NCBI GenBank assembly: GCA_000798955.1
Contig: JTLC01000032.1
Coordinates: forward strand, 1-37,047
Direction of reading: 5' to 3'
DNA from: Firmicutes bacterium ZOR0006
GTDB taxonomy: Bacteria; Bacillota_I; Bacilli_A; Culicoidibacterales; ZOR0006
DNA: 37,047 nucleotides
Numbering within the stretch: the first letter of the stretch is position 1; the number at the start of each line of letters is the position of its first letter. The notes under the pieces were generated by a model. The model was not told where the DNA came from. It worked only from the letters and a program-made list of their open reading frames with translations, and did not search any database. The translations under genes and the position numbers were made by a program. Below, one piece after another: positions 1 through 10,735 of this stretch.

Positions 1-5
1 AAAAT

Positions 6-97
6 AGTACTGATTACCACTTGGTCACCTGAAGTTGTTTCAACCTGTTATGCCTAGCGTTGAATCGGTGTCGGGCACTCTTTTTTTGAAACGTGCC
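6..97 (-). repeat. Modular intergenic repeat, copy R1 (arm 2 + core)
   Basis: This stretch is nearly identical to 36855-36944, with about ten differences including small indels. It has an outer arm (6-36) starting AGTACTGATTACCACTTGG and a core (about 37-97) that ends GAAACGTGCC. The core contains an inverted repeat TTCAAC/GTTGAA and a second one, GGCAC/GTGCC, around a T-rich loop. The strand is given as minus because, in the other copies, the second stem keeps pairing only in minus-strand RNA (G-U). The family is not one I recognise. The copy starts at the window edge and may extend further left. Confidence 0.85.
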
Positions 98-114
98 GCT
101 GCCTAGTGATCGGC

Positions 115-229
115 TGAAAATCGAAAATGATTGAATTTCAATCTCTCTGATTTCACTCATTTCCTTATTTTCGTCGCCATCACTTTTTCACCTTTTATTG
201 TTGGGATGAAAATTGGCATCGGGCACTCT
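115..229 (-). repeat. Modular intergenic repeat, copy R2 (arm 1 + decayed core)
   Basis: Arm 1 (115-187) matches 36667-36736 closely. It is an imperfect inverted repeat: 116-139 pairs with 149-172 at about 17 of 24 positions around a 9-nt centre. The following core (188-229) is degenerate: TTCA/TGAA remains of the first stem, the GGGCACTC block is kept, and the closing GTGCC half is missing. The copy ends directly against the polC stop codon (230-232), so the repeat forms the polC 3' flank. Confidence 0.75.
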
Positions 230-3200
230 TTAAAATAAATCGAGCATCATTTGGTTACTATCTGGTAAATGCTTCAAAACATCCATTGTCGTTAATTTTG
301 CAATGAGTGTTTTAGAAACTTTTCCACGTGATTGCAAATCTTCTTTTGAAGTAAATGTTCGCTCTTCTCGGGCACTAACAATCGCTTCAGCAACGTTGTT
401 TCCTAAGCCATCAATCGTCTTAAATGGTGGAATCAATGCATTATCTTCAATGAGGAAATTATATGCATCTGATTTTTCAACATCAATATTTTTAAAGTAA
501 TAGCCACGTTCGCACATCTCCAGTGCAACTTCTAATACTGTCATTAATGATTTCTCTTTTGTACTTGCTTCAAGACCTTTGGCATTAATTTCATCAATAC
601 GTGAACGAATAAAGTTCTTCCCTTTAATCATTGCTTCAATGTCAAAGTCACTTGCTCGCACTGAAAAGTAAGCAGCATAAAAATAGAGTGGATGATGTAC
701 TTTGAACCAAGCAATTCGCACTGCCATCAACACATACGCTGTGGCATGGGCTTTGGGGAACATATACTTGATTTGCTTACATGACCAAATATACCATTCT
801 GGGACTTCATTTGCTTTCATATCAATTTCCCAATCTTCCGTTAGCCCTTTTCCTTTACGGACACTCTCCATAATCGTAAATGCGAGCGACGGTTCAAGTC
901 CAGCATACATGAGGTAAACCATGATATCATCACGACAACCAATGACATCTTTTAATGTACAGGTCTTGTCATTTACTAATGTTTGAGCATTATTAATCCA
1001 AACATCAGTCCCATGTGATAATCCCGAAATTTGGACAAGCTCAGCGAAAGTCGATGGTTTTGTATCAAGTAACATTTGTCGAACAAATTTTGTTCCAAAC
1101 TCAGGAACACCAAATGTTCCGACTTCAGAATTAATTTGTTCTGGAGTTACACCTAAAGCATCAGTTCCCGCAAAAAGTGAATAAACCTTTGGATCATCTG
1201 TTGGAATTGTTTGTGGATCAATCCCACTTAAATCTTGTAGCATCCGGATTACTGTCGGATCATCATGCCCAAGAATATCAAGTTTTAGTAAGTTATCATG
1301 AATAGCATGGAAATCAAAATGCGTTGTTTTCCATGGACTACTAACATCATCCGCCGGATATTGAATTGGTGTAATATCATAAATGTCCATATAATCAGGA
1401 ACAACAATAATTCCACCTGGATGTTGTCCAGTTGTGCGTTTTACACCGGCACAACCTTGCACGAGTCGATCAATTTCAGCGCCTTTTAATTTCATGCCTT
1501 TATCACTTTCATAGCCACGAACATACCCAAACGCTGTTTTTTCCGCTACTGTTCCGATTGTTCCGGCACGGTATACTTTATCCTCACCGAAAAGAACTTT
1601 TGTGTAATTGTGTGCTTGTGCTTGATAATCACCAGAGAAATTTAAATCGATATCGGGAACCTTGTCACCTTCAAACCCTAAGAACGTCTCAAAGGGAATA
1701 TCATGCCCATCTTTATTCATTTGCTGTTGACAGCTTGGACACGTTTTATCTGGCATGTCATAGCCACACCCGTACTCACCACCATGGAATTCACTATGTT
1801 GACAGTTTGGACACACATAATGTGGTGGGAGGGGATTCACTTCGGTAATATCCATCATTGTTGCAACGAAAGAAGAACCGACAGACCCACGTGAACCAAC
1901 AAGATAGCCATCATCAAGTGATTTCTTTACTAATTGATGTGAAATAAAATAGATAACCGCAAATCCATTCCCAATAATACTCGTTAGCTCTTTTTCCAGT
2001 CGTGCTACTATCAATTCAGGTAAGTCCACACCATAAATCGAACGGGCTTTGTCATAAGACATGTTTCGCACATCGTCATTAGCTGTATCCATATGCGGTG
2101 TAAACAATTCATCTTTAATCACTTGAATCGGACTGAATTGATCAACGAGAGCATGCGGATTGTCAATGACGAGCTGATTACGAGTCTCATTATCTAGAAA
2201 ACCAAAGCAATCGAGCATTTCTTGTGTCGTGCGGAAATACATAGATGGGATTTGTGTAATTTCACGTTTAGCAAGTGGATGCACTCCAATTTGTGATTGC
2301 ACATAAATATCTCGCAACAACCATTCATCCTGATTTAAATGATGGACATCTCCACTTGCAACATATGGTTTGCCGAGCTCTTGTGCAATTTGAATATGCC
2401 AACGAATAAGTTGTTCCAAATCAGCATTTGTTCCAACATTATCAGTTTGAACAAGGTGCTGGTAATTTTGTGGTGGTTGTACCTCAATATAATCATAAAA
2501 TTCAGCAACTGCTTTTGCTTCCTCATATGAACCTGAAAGCAGCGTTTTAAATAATTCACTTGAATCACAGCTTGAACCCACAAGCAGATTTTCACGATAT
2601 TGATTGAAAACACTCTTAGGAATTCGTGCACCTGCATGGTAGTATGTCGTATTTGCAAATGATACAAGCTTAAATAAATTCGATAATCCAGCTTCATTTT
2701 TCGCAAATACAACTGTGTGAAACGGTCGGCCACCTTTGTAGGCAAAAGCAGGATCAATGAGTTCATGAATCCCTTCAATTGTCGTAATTCCGGCTTCTTT
2801 TAAGTCACGTAACATAAATAAGAATACTTCTCCGGTTGCTTGGGCATCATAGATAGCACGGTGATGATTATCCAAAACGATACCAAATTTACGCGTTAAA
2901 AATTTCAACCCATGTCGTTTCATTTGCGTATACAAATTTCGTGATAATTCTAAGGTATCAATCACTGTATTTTCTAGCGGTCCTAAGCCAAATTGGCGAT
3001 AAGCTGCTTTAATGAAGCTAGCATCAAAGGTCGCATTGTGAGCAACAAGAATTGCATCACCGCACCATTGTTGAAAGTCACGCACAACATTTTCCACATC
3101 GGGAGCTGTTTGGACATCACGTTCACTGATATTTGTTAATTCCATTGTTTTTGCTGAAAGTGGTTGGTGTGGATTCGCAAAACTTTGAAATTTATCAATA

Positions 3201-4468
3201 ATCTGACCATTTTTAACTTTAACAGCACCAATTTCAATGATTTTTTCAAATGTTGCTGATAATCCTGTTGTCTCTAAGTCGAAAATAACATATGTTTGGC
3301 TATCTAATGCTCCTGGACGTTCATTGACAACGATTGGGGTGAAATCATTGACAACATTTAATTCCACACCATACAAGACTTGAATTGCTTTGTTTTTTCC
3401 TGATGCATAGTAAGCATCGGGAAATGATTGTACACCGTTGTGATCTGTAATGGCAATCGCTCGGTGGCCGAAATTAATTGCCTGTTTAACTAAATCTTTC
3501 GCACTCACTACCCCATCGAGGGTGCTCATTTGCGTATGTGCATGTAATTCAATACGTTTTTGTTCCGCACGATCGCTACGCCCACTCTTTTCGATGACTT
3601 CAAAATTTTTCACCATCATCACCAACTCATGATTCATGAAAGTATCAACATCAATCGGTCCACCAGCTTTAATCCATGTTCCCTTTTTGATTGGTTCTTC
3701 ACCCTCATTTAACCACGCTTTGAGATACAATGAATCACTATAATCAGTAATTTTTGCTGTCATGATTTTTTTACCACTGCGGGTTTCGCGAACCTCGACA
3801 TCAAAAACATAGCCTTCAATTACGGTAAATCCGTCTGGCTCTTGAATATTTTTGAGTTGTTGAATCTCACCAGTTAGTTTCCGTTTTCCATACTCGTTTC
3901 CACCTTTTCGTCGCGGTTGCGGTTGCGGCTGTGGTTGTGGTTTTGGTGCTACTGCTTCAATCACAATCTCTTCTTGATGCTTCTGTTTCACTGCTTCAGC
4001 TTTTACTTGATCAATTCCTAGTTGCAAGCGTTGGGGCATACCTAGTTGTTGATAAAAAGTTTCTAATGCCCCGACAAAGCGTTGACTCTTTTCCAACGTT
4101 GGCATATCAATCAACCCAACACTCAAATGATTATCATCACAGACTTGAAGTGCTGCTTCTTGTAATAATCGCGCAACCATTGCTGATTCACGTGTTAATG
4201 TTTGGCAGGCAATTGGCCAATATTCATAAATATGCTCTTGCTCATAGTTTTGTGGCTCTACAAATAACATACTTTCGTACGGAAAGCGTTCTTGCATGGC
4301 TGTTACTAATTGGACATAAACCTCAGTTGCTAACGGTAGAGGTGTTTGCAAATAAAAATGCCATTGCTGACTGCTCGAATCGACAACGAGACGTTGTAAC
4401 TGAACTTCTGGCAAGGCAAGTTGTGACAATTGTAATTGTTCTAAAAAAATCGCGAGTTTATTTGTCAC
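230..4468 (-). CDS. polC: DNA polymerase III alpha subunit, Gram-positive PolC type
   Basis: This is the replicative polymerase with built-in 3'-5' proofreading, 1412 aa (B. subtilis PolC is about 1437). The N-terminal region is followed by a Pro-Gln linker (about 174-185), an OB fold (about 213-290), a PHP domain with HAH at 309-311, and a DEDDh exonuclease inserted in it (DLET with D397 and E399; HNATFD at 477-482; HHRAIYD ending at D541). The polymerase part shows GSRGSVGSS (858-866), a cysteine zinc site (C886, C889, C901, C910, C913) and the palm motif PDIDLNFSG with D939 and D941. The start is GTG; no in-frame ATG lies upstream, and a GAGTG-like ribosome site is weak. A terminator and an extended -10 promoter separate it from proS, so it is at least partly transcribed independently. 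Identification is very secure; the start is less so. Confidence 0.97.
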   Translation of the reverse strand: MTNKLAIFLEQLQLSQLALPEVQLQRLVVDSSSQQWHFYLQTPLPLATEVYVQLVTAMQERFPYESMLFVEPQNYEQEHIYEYWPIACQTLTRESAMVARLLQEAALQVCDDNHLSVGLIDMPTLEKSQRFVGALETFYQQLGMPQRLQLGIDQVKAEAVKQKHQEEIVIEAVAPKPQPQPQPQPRRKGGNEYGKRKLTGEIQQLKNIQEPDGFTVIEGYVFDVEVRETRSGKKIMTAKITDYSDSLYLKAWLNEGEEPIKKGTWIKAGGPIDVDTFMNHELVMMVKNFEVIEKSGRSDRAEQKRIELHAHTQMSTLDGVVSAKDLVKQAINFGHRAIAITDHNGVQSFPDAYYASGKNKAIQVLYGVELNVVNDFTPIVVNERPGALDSQTYVIFDLETTGLSATFEKIIEIGAVKVKNGQIIDKFQSFANPHQPLSAKTMELTNISERDVQTAPDVENVVRDFQQWCGDAILVAHNATFDASFIKAAYRQFGLGPLENTVIDTLELSRNLYTQMKRHGLKFLTRKFGIVLDNHHRAIYDAQATGEVFLFMLRDLKEAGITTIEGIHELIDPAFAYKGGRPFHTVVFAKNEAGLSNLFKLVSFANTTYYHAGARIPKSVFNQYRENLLVGSSCDSSELFKTLLSGSYEEAKAVAEFYDYIEVQPPQNYQHLVQTDNVGTNADLEQLIRWHIQIAQELGKPYVASGDVHHLNQDEWLLRDIYVQSQIGVHPLAKREITQIPSMYFRTTQEMLDCFGFLDNETRNQLVIDNPHALVDQFSPIQVIKDELFTPHMDTANDDVRNMSYDKARSIYGVDLPELIVARLEKELTSIIGNGFAVIYFISHQLVKKSLDDGYLVGSRGSVGSSFVATMMDITEVNPLPPHYVCPNCQHSEFHGGEYGCGYDMPDKTCPSCQQQMNKDGHDIPFETFLGFEGDKVPDIDLNFSGDYQAQAHNYTKVLFGEDKVYRAGTIGTVAEKTAFGYVRGYESDKGMKLKGAEIDRLVQGCAGVKRTTGQHPGGIIVVPDYMDIYDITPIQYPADDVSSPWKTTHFDFHAIHDNLLKLDILGHDDPTVIRMLQDLSGIDPQTIPTDDPKVYSLFAGTDALGVTPEQINSEVGTFGVPEFGTKFVRQMLLDTKPSTFAELVQISGLSHGTDVWINNAQTLVNDKTCTLKDVIGCRDDIMVYLMYAGLEPSLAFTIMESVRKGKGLTEDWEIDMKANEVPEWYIWSCKQIKYMFPKAHATAYVLMAVRIAWFKVHHPLYFYAAYFSVRASDFDIEAMIKGKNFIRSRIDEINAKGLEASTKEKSLMTVLEVALEMCERGYYFKNIDVEKSDAYNFLIEDNALIPPFKTIDGLGNNVAEAIVSAREERTFTSKEDLQSRGKVSKTLIAKLTTMDVLKHLPDSNQMMLDLF

Positions 4469-4520
4469 GCGCTCATCACTCTTTTCTGTTTCATTTTTCT
4501 CACAAAAACTGTGTATTTCT

Positions 4521-4526
4521 ATTGTA
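4521..4526 (-). promoter_or_regulatory. Extended -10 promoter candidate for polC
   Basis: The minus strand reads TGG-TACAAT, an extended -10 element, about 53 bp upstream of the GTG start and downstream of the proS terminator. No good -35 hexamer is visible at 17 bp. Confidence 0.5.
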
Positions 4527-4561
4527 CCATATTTCTGCTTCGTTTGGCCTTTTCCAAGTTC

Positions 4562-4598
4562 AAAAAAAGATCAAAATCCTCAATTGAGAATTTTGACC
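4562..4598 (-). terminator. Rho-independent terminator after proS
   Basis: A 13-bp stem with one mismatch (4571-4583 with 4584-4596, centred on CTCAATTGAG) is followed on the minus strand by seven T. It lies 11 bp beyond the proS stop and separates proS from polC. Confidence 0.8.
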
Positions 4599-4608
4599 TA
4601 ACCTACTT

Positions 4609-5868
<1,260 letters not shown>

Positions 5869-7176
5869 CTAAAATAAACGTAAAATGTCATTAAATGTGA
5901 CATAAATAATCAAGCCAAATAATAACATAATTCCGGCTAAATTTAAATACATTTCGAATTTTGGATTCGCTTTTCGCCGTGTAATTGCTTCATAGGCAAC
6001 AAAAACGAGTCGACCACCGTCTAATGCCGGTAATGGTAAAAGATTCAAGAATCCAATGTTGACACTTAAGAATGCCATCCAGCGTACTAATCCTGTGAAT
6101 CCTGCTGTCTCTGTAACTTGCGAAGTCATGACTGCAATTCCAACTGGACCTGACAAGTCATTGACACTTGCTGCACCACTGAAAAGCATTCCTAGTGAAG
6201 TAAAGACACTAGCAATATCTTGATACAGGCCTTCAAAACTACTTTTAATGGCAACAAGTGGGTTGTATGTCATTGAGCGGTAGACACCTAGTTGCCCAAC
6301 TTCGACTACTTCAACAGCTCCTGATTCGTTCATGACTTCGCGTTCTACTGCGGCAATCTTCACTTGTACACTCTGTGGTTCACCATCACGAATAAATTCA
6401 ATTGTGACGATTTCATTCGGTACACCTTGCGTCAGCGTAGCGATTTCTTCGTATGTTGCGACTGATTCACCATTAAATTTTGTAATCTCATCACCTGCTT
6501 CTAATCCTGCACGTTCCGCTGGCGAACTCGCAATGACTTCACCTAGAACTGGATCATTAACTGGTGTTCCGCCAATAGCAAAAATTGCAAAGAGTAAGAC
6601 AAAAGCTAAAATAAAGTTCATTGCTGGCCCAGCAAAAATTGTTTGAAATTTTTGCCACGGTGTTTTCGAACCAAATCGACGATTTTCCAAAGCGAGTTGA
6701 ATTGGCTCATGTTTCTCAACGAGATACACTTCTTTTGCTACTGGAAATGTTTGTAACGTGTGTGACTCATCCGTCTGAACATATCCTGTAAATGTTAAAG
6801 CATCACTGAGATCAAGATGCTGTGTTTTTACTATAGTTGCTCGGTGTTCGCTCACTAATTGTTCATATTCATCTAAATGAATATGTGTAATTTCCTGGTT
6901 TTCATTTTGCTCAATAGCGACGATGACATCTTCGGTAATACCTAAATCATCACCATCTTCTCCCGCCATTGCGACGAAACCACCAATTGGGAATAAACGA
7001 ATCGAATAAGTTGTTTCCCCGATTTTTTTACGCCACAATTTCGGTCCCATTCCAATAGAAAATTCACGGCATAAAATTCCGGCACGTTTTGCAAAAATGA
7101 AGTGACCAATTTCATGAATTGTCACAATAACACCTAAAATAAGTACGAAAATGATAATATTTCCAACGACTGACAT
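5869..7176 (-). CDS. rseP: Site-2 zinc metalloprotease RseP/RasP
   Basis: An intramembrane protease, 435 aa, that cleaves membrane anti-sigma factors and remnant signal peptides. The first membrane helix carries the zinc motif HEIGH. A PDZ domain follows (GEVIASSPAERAGLEAGDEI), and the third zinc ligand lies in PLPALDGGRL in a late helix. At least four membrane segments are visible. The start chosen is the ATG at 7176 because AGGGGGAA lies 7 nt before it and overlaps the dxr stop; the longer upstream frame would run 65 bp into dxr without a ribosome site. Order dxr-rseP-proS-polC is the usual one in Bacilli. Confidence 0.94.
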   Translation of the reverse strand: MSVVGNIIIFVLILGVIVTIHEIGHFIFAKRAGILCREFSIGMGPKLWRKKIGETTYSIRLFPIGGFVAMAGEDGDDLGITEDVIVAIEQNENQEITHIHLDEYEQLVSEHRATIVKTQHLDLSDALTFTGYVQTDESHTLQTFPVAKEVYLVEKHEPIQLALENRRFGSKTPWQKFQTIFAGPAMNFILAFVLLFAIFAIGGTPVNDPVLGEVIASSPAERAGLEAGDEITKFNGESVATYEEIATLTQGVPNEIVTIEFIRDGEPQSVQVKIAAVEREVMNESGAVEVVEVGQLGVYRSMTYNPLVAIKSSFEGLYQDIASVFTSLGMLFSGAASVNDLSGPVGIAVMTSQVTETAGFTGLVRWMAFLSVNIGFLNLLPLPALDGGRLVFVAYEAITRRKANPKFEMYLNLAGIMLLFGLIIYVTFNDILRLF

Positions 7177-7189
7177 AGTCCGCTTCCCC

Positions 7190-8347
7190 CTAATTCTGTA
7201 ACTGCTCAGCGAGTACCTGTACTCGTTGTCGTGTTTGTTGATCAATGTTGGCAATTGTTTCTAAATCCGGATGTGGAATCGTTTGATGCTCATCCATTGC
7301 CATGGCAATTAATTTTTCGATATCTAAGAACGTAATCTTATCAGCTAAAAACAAGGCCACTGCTGCTTCATTCGCTGCATTCATTACTGTCGGCAACGTC
7401 CCTTTTTCTCGCCCTGCCCGATACGCGAGTGCAAGACATGGGTAGCGTTCAAAATCTGCTGGACCAAAATGTAATTGTCCCGCTTCGGCCAATGAAAGGC
7501 GTTTGGCACCTTGAAGTGGCAAACGATCTGGATATGTGAGTGCATATTGAATTGGCATACGCATATCTGGTGTTCCCAGTTGCGCCATAACACTTGTATC
7601 ACAAAATTCGACCATCGAATGAATGATACTTTCACGGTGCATCAATACTTCAATATCATCATAGGCAATATCAAAGAGCCAATGCGCTTCAATGACTTCA
7701 AGCCCTTTATTCATCATCGTTGCTGAATCGATGGTAATTTTTGCTCCCATTGACCAGTTCGGATGATTGAGCGCTTCTGCTACTGTTACATCAGCAAGCT
7801 CCGCACGTGTACGATCACGGAAACTACCGCCTGAAGCTGTTAAGACTAATTTGGCAATATTTTTTGTTTGCTCTCCCTGTAAACATTGATAAATCGCTGC
7901 GTGTTCGCTATCAACTGGCAAAATTGCAACATCGTGTTCACGAGCCGCTGCCATAACTAAATGACCTGCGGTTACAAGCGTTTCCTTATTTGCTAAGGCA
8001 ATTGTTTTTTTGGCAGCAATTGCTGCCAGTGTCGGCTCTAATCCAACACTCCCAACAACAGCATTTACAAGTACTTCTGCTTTTTCATAGGTCGCAACTG
8101 CTCGTAATCCCTCACTTCCACTCACAAAGGTATGATCAGGATATTCACTCGCTAATTGCGCGGCATCGCTTGCTTCTTGCACACAAATTAATTCTGGTGT
8201 AAAGTTCGCTAATAATGTTCTCACCGCCGAGATATTTCTTCCAGCTGCTACTGCAACTAAGCAAAAAGCTTCTGGGTTATTTCCAAGCACATCAAGAGTT
8301 TGTTGCCCTATCGATCCTGTTGCTCCAATTAAACTAATATATTTCAT
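7190..8347 (-). CDS. dxr: 1-deoxy-D-xylulose 5-phosphate reductoisomerase
   Basis: Second step of the MEP isoprenoid pathway: DXP plus NADPH to MEP. It is 385 aa, the usual length. The N-terminus has the dinucleotide motif [13 protein letters not shown]; the metal and substrate region includes [11 protein letters not shown] and [10 protein letters not shown]. The MEP pathway supplies IPP/DMAPP for the undecaprenyl phosphate made by UppS, encoded just upstream. ATG start with AAAAGGAG 9 nt upstream. It has its own promoter behind the cdsA terminator and heads the transcript into rseP and proS. Its presence argues against the many Lactobacillales that rely only on mevalonate. Confidence 0.97.
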   Translation of the reverse strand: MKYISLIGATGSIGQQTLDVLGNNPEAFCLVAVAAGRNISAVRTLLANFTPELICVQEASDAAQLASEYPDHTFVSGSEGLRAVATYEKAEVLVNAVVGSVGLEPTLAAIAAKKTIALANKETLVTAGHLVMAAAREHDVAILPVDSEHAAIYQCLQGEQTKNIAKLVLTASGGSFRDRTRAELADVTVAEALNHPNWSMGAKITIDSATMMNKGLEVIEAHWLFDIAYDDIEVLMHRESIIHSMVEFCDTSVMAQLGTPDMRMPIQYALTYPDRLPLQGAKRLSLAEAGQLHFGPADFERYPCLALAYRAGREKGTLPTVMNAANEAAVALFLADKITFLDIEKLIAMAMDEHQTIPHPDLETIANIDQQTRQRVQVLAEQLQN

Positions 8348-8383
8348 CGCAAAGTGCTCCTTTTAATTCCAAGTTTCCTTTCT

Positions 8384-8389
8384 AGTATA
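8384..8389 (-). promoter_or_regulatory. Extended -10 promoter for dxr
   Basis: The minus strand reads TGG-TATACT 37 bp upstream of the dxr ATG and just downstream of the cdsA terminator. The -35 region is only a T-run, so the extended -10 would carry the recognition. Confidence 0.6.
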
Positions 8390-8404
8390 CCAAAACCTAG
8401 ACTA

Positions 8405-8432
8405 TAAAAAAAGTGGTCTTCTTCAGACCACT
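8405..8432 (-). terminator. Terminator after cdsA
   Basis: A perfect 8-bp stem AGTGGTCT/AGACCACT (8412-8419 with 8425-8432) followed by seven T on the minus strand. It sits 5 bp past the cdsA stop and divides aroK-uppS-cdsA from dxr. Confidence 0.9.
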
Positions 8433-8437
8433 CACTT

Positions 8438-9274
8438 CTAAATATATAGATGACTGACTTCTACAACAAGTGCCAGGAGCGCGAGCACAACCAAGATACC
8501 ATCTACACGGTCCATGACACCGCCATGACCTGGGAAGAGGTTTCCAAAATCTTTCACACCAAATTGACGCTTAATATTTGAAGCAACAAGATCACCAAAT
8601 TGGGTAGCAATTGATAAGAGGAGCAAAATAACAATCGTAATTATGAAGGTTCCTCCACTAAATAATGGTTGATATGTTTGCCACACATCAGGTGCAAATT
8701 GTTGCAGCAAGTACGGAAATAGCCCGACTCCCATCAATAGACCAATCACACTCCCGCCAATTGAACCTTCAATTGTTTTTTTCGGGCTAACTTGGGGTGC
8801 TAACTTGTGCTTTCCAAAGAAAACTCCTACAAAATAAGCGGCACTATCTGTTCCTGAGGCAATAAAACCAACTAATAAAATAAACCACATCGAATATTGA
8901 CTCAATGTTACTGCCGCCACAGCTGGAATCAGCATATAAAAGTAGCTAAATCCCATGTAGGCAATTTGTTCAACCTGAAAACGATCACGTTGAAACATAC
9001 CAAAAATCAAAATGATAAAAAATGGAATAAATGCAAAATATAATGTTAATGTTGGTGCAAAAACATGGATAATTACTTGCAAAATTAAACTACCAATTAG
9101 CCCCCATTGAATACTTGGCGGTATGACAAATTTTGATTCTGGAGTTTGTAGTAACTCACGCAGCCCAATTGCAAACACTCCCATAATTAATCCATAAAAA
9201 TACCAGCTTCCCAAGACCATTGCTGCTACAACAACAGCGATGATTGCTAAGGCGCTCATAATACGTGTAATCAC
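8438..9274 (-). CDS. cdsA: Phosphatidate cytidylyltransferase
   Basis: Makes CDP-diacylglycerol from phosphatidate and CTP at the membrane, the branch point to phosphatidylglycerol and cardiolipin. The 278-aa protein has about eight hydrophobic segments and the C-terminal family signature around GDLVASNIKRQFGVKDFG and PGHGGVMDRVDG (residues about 228-263), which holds the metal-binding aspartates. The GTG start is preferred because AGAAAGG lies about 7 nt upstream; an ATG five codons in (9259) has no site. It follows uppS by 22 bp, a common pairing in bacteria. Confidence 0.95.
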   Translation of the reverse strand: MITRIMSALAIIAVVVAAMVLGSWYFYGLIMGVFAIGLRELLQTPESKFVIPPSIQWGLIGSLILQVIIHVFAPTLTLYFAFIPFFIILIFGMFQRDRFQVEQIAYMGFSYFYMLIPAVAAVTLSQYSMWFILLVGFIASGTDSAAYFVGVFFGKHKLAPQVSPKKTIEGSIGGSVIGLLMGVGLFPYLLQQFAPDVWQTYQPLFSGGTFIITIVILLLLSIATQFGDLVASNIKRQFGVKDFGNLFPGHGGVMDRVDGILVVLALLALVVEVSHLYI

Positions 9275-9296
9275 TCTATTTCCTTCTTTCTTCTGC

Positions 9297-10091
9297 CTAT
9301 TTTTGGCTTAATCCACCTTTACGGCGATCACGGTTTTGATACGCATAGATTGCTTCATAAAACTCAGTGGCATTAAAATCTGGCCATAGTGTATCTGTAA
9401 AATAAAATTCAGCATATGCAATTTGCCAAAGTAAAAAGTTACTTACGCGTTCTTCACCACTTGTTCGAATTAACAATTCGACCTCAGGGTATTCTGGTGT
9501 ATATAAATGTTTTGCAAACTCAGCCTCAGTAATAGCGTCTGGCATCAATTCACCTGCACTCACTGCTTGAGCAATTCGTTGCGTAGCTCGAACTAATTCT
9601 TGACGGCCACCATAATTGACAGCAATATTAAAAATTGTTCCCGTATTATTTTTTGTCCGCTCATACGCATCAATAATTCCTTTTTGGACATTATTCGGCA
9701 AACGCGTAATGTCACCGATAGCCCGCACCTGAATATTCTCCTCAATTGCACTTGGGACAAATCCTTTTAAAAATTGTTCTGGTAATGACATAATATAATT
9801 AATTTCATCGGTTGGACGACTCCAATTTTCCGTTGAAAAAGCATACACTGTTACCATTTTGATACCCACTGCTGCTGCAGCTTCAATAATTTCTTCAATT
9901 CGTTTCACGCCACGCTTATGACCCGCCGTTCGTGGTAATCCTTGTTGATTCGCCCATCGACCATTTCCATCCATAATAATTGCGATATGTTCTGGCAAAT
10001 CATTTGCCAAAATAGCCGTTTTCATATCTAACTGTTCTTCAGGTGTTCCTTCTGGGGCCACAACCGGTTTTTTCTTAAATAAATTTAGCAT
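9297..10091 (-). CDS. uppS: Undecaprenyl diphosphate synthase
   Basis: A cis-prenyltransferase that adds eight IPP units to farnesyl diphosphate, making the carrier lipid for cell-wall synthesis. Motifs are IIMDGNGRWANQQG near the N-terminus with the catalytic Asp, TVYAFSTENWSRP, and ELLIRTSGEERVSNFLLWQ toward the C-terminus. The start used is the ATG at 10091, where GGAGTG sits about 7 nt upstream; a longer frame reaching back into aroK has no ribosome site and would add 17 unconserved residues. This gives 264 aa, close to the usual 250. Between aroK and cdsA in one probable operon. Confidence 0.96.
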   Translation of the reverse strand: MLNLFKKKPVVAPEGTPEEQLDMKTAILANDLPEHIAIIMDGNGRWANQQGLPRTAGHKRGVKRIEEIIEAAAAVGIKMVTVYAFSTENWSRPTDEINYIMSLPEQFLKGFVPSAIEENIQVRAIGDITRLPNNVQKGIIDAYERTKNNTGTIFNIAVNYGGRQELVRATQRIAQAVSAGELMPDAITEAEFAKHLYTPEYPEVELLIRTSGEERVSNFLLWQIAYAEFYFTDTLWPDFNATEFYEAIYAYQNRDRRKGGLSQK

Positions 10092-10128
10092 CCCGTTCAC
10101 TCCAATCTTATCTATTTTAAAAAAATAT

Positions 10129-10644
10129 TTATTCTTTTGCAAGTAGTGGTTCGACTTTCGTGATAATTTCCGCTAAAATTTTAGGCACTGGCTTCCGATG
10201 GCAATTAATACGAATTGTTGCAACCTCTTTATAATAGCGTTGTCGTTCATAAAAAAGCTCTCGTACTTGCCGTTGCTGCAGCAGTGGCCGGACTGGCCCT
10301 GTTTTCCTTGCTGCTCGTGCTTCTAATAAAGGTATGGGAACATCTAAATAAATAATAATCGACGTCAACTTTTTGAGTTTCTCGCGATTTTTTACTGTTG
10401 TAATGATTCCACCACCCGTTGCTATGACACTCTGTTGTTGCCCCGCCATGAACTCAAGTGCTTGATACTCATACTCCCGGAATTGCGCTTCACCTGCACT
10501 CGCAAAAATATCACTGACTTTCGCACCAAATTCGCGTTCAATCCAAGTATCAGTATCATAAAATGTCATACCGAGTTGTTTTGCTAAGCGTTTGCCTAAC
10601 GTACTTTTGCCACTATATGGCATTCCGATTAACACAATTTGCAT
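10129..10644 (-). CDS. aroK: Shikimate kinase
   Basis: Phosphorylates shikimate at the 3-hydroxyl in the aromatic amino-acid pathway; 171 aa, the usual size. It has the P-loop GMPYSGKSTLGKRL at residues 7-20, the shikimate-binding Asp in DTDTWIE, and ATGGGIITT of the Walker B/substrate region. ATG start with GAGGAG 7 nt upstream. It stands downstream of the comG region, an arrangement also known in some Bacilli, and starts the aroK-uppS-cdsA run. A terminator separates it from the ComGG-like gene, but no convincing promoter is visible in the 50 bp between. Confidence 0.95.
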   Translation of the reverse strand: MQIVLIGMPYSGKSTLGKRLAKQLGMTFYDTDTWIEREFGAKVSDIFASAGEAQFREYEYQALEFMAGQQQSVIATGGGIITTVKNREKLKKLTSIIIYLDVPIPLLEARAARKTGPVRPLLQQRQVRELFYERQRYYKEVATIRINCHRKPVPKILAEIITKVEPLLAKE

Positions 10645-10689
10645 CTTGCCACTCCTCGAATTTCGTTCTCATCACCAACACGCTTTTCC

Positions 10690-10719
10690 AACAAAAAAAG
10701 CTTAGGTGTACCTAAGCTT
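10690..10719 (-). terminator. Terminator after the ComGG-like gene
   Basis: A perfect 9-bp stem AAGCTTAGG/CCTAAGCTT (10698-10706 with 10711-10719), 4-nt loop, followed by a T-run on the minus strand. Confidence 0.9.
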
Positions 10720-10735
10720 CATTGTAGCATTTTCT

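Noticed and set aside
1432-1848. 138-codon plus-strand frame inside polC
   Set aside because: Antisense to a fully conserved polymerase region, with no ribosome site and no recognisable motif. Another long antisense frame at 3931-4587 is rejected for the same reason.
2335-2778. 147-codon minus-strand frame inside polC
   Set aside because: It overlaps polC in another frame on the same strand, with biased composition and no ribosome site.
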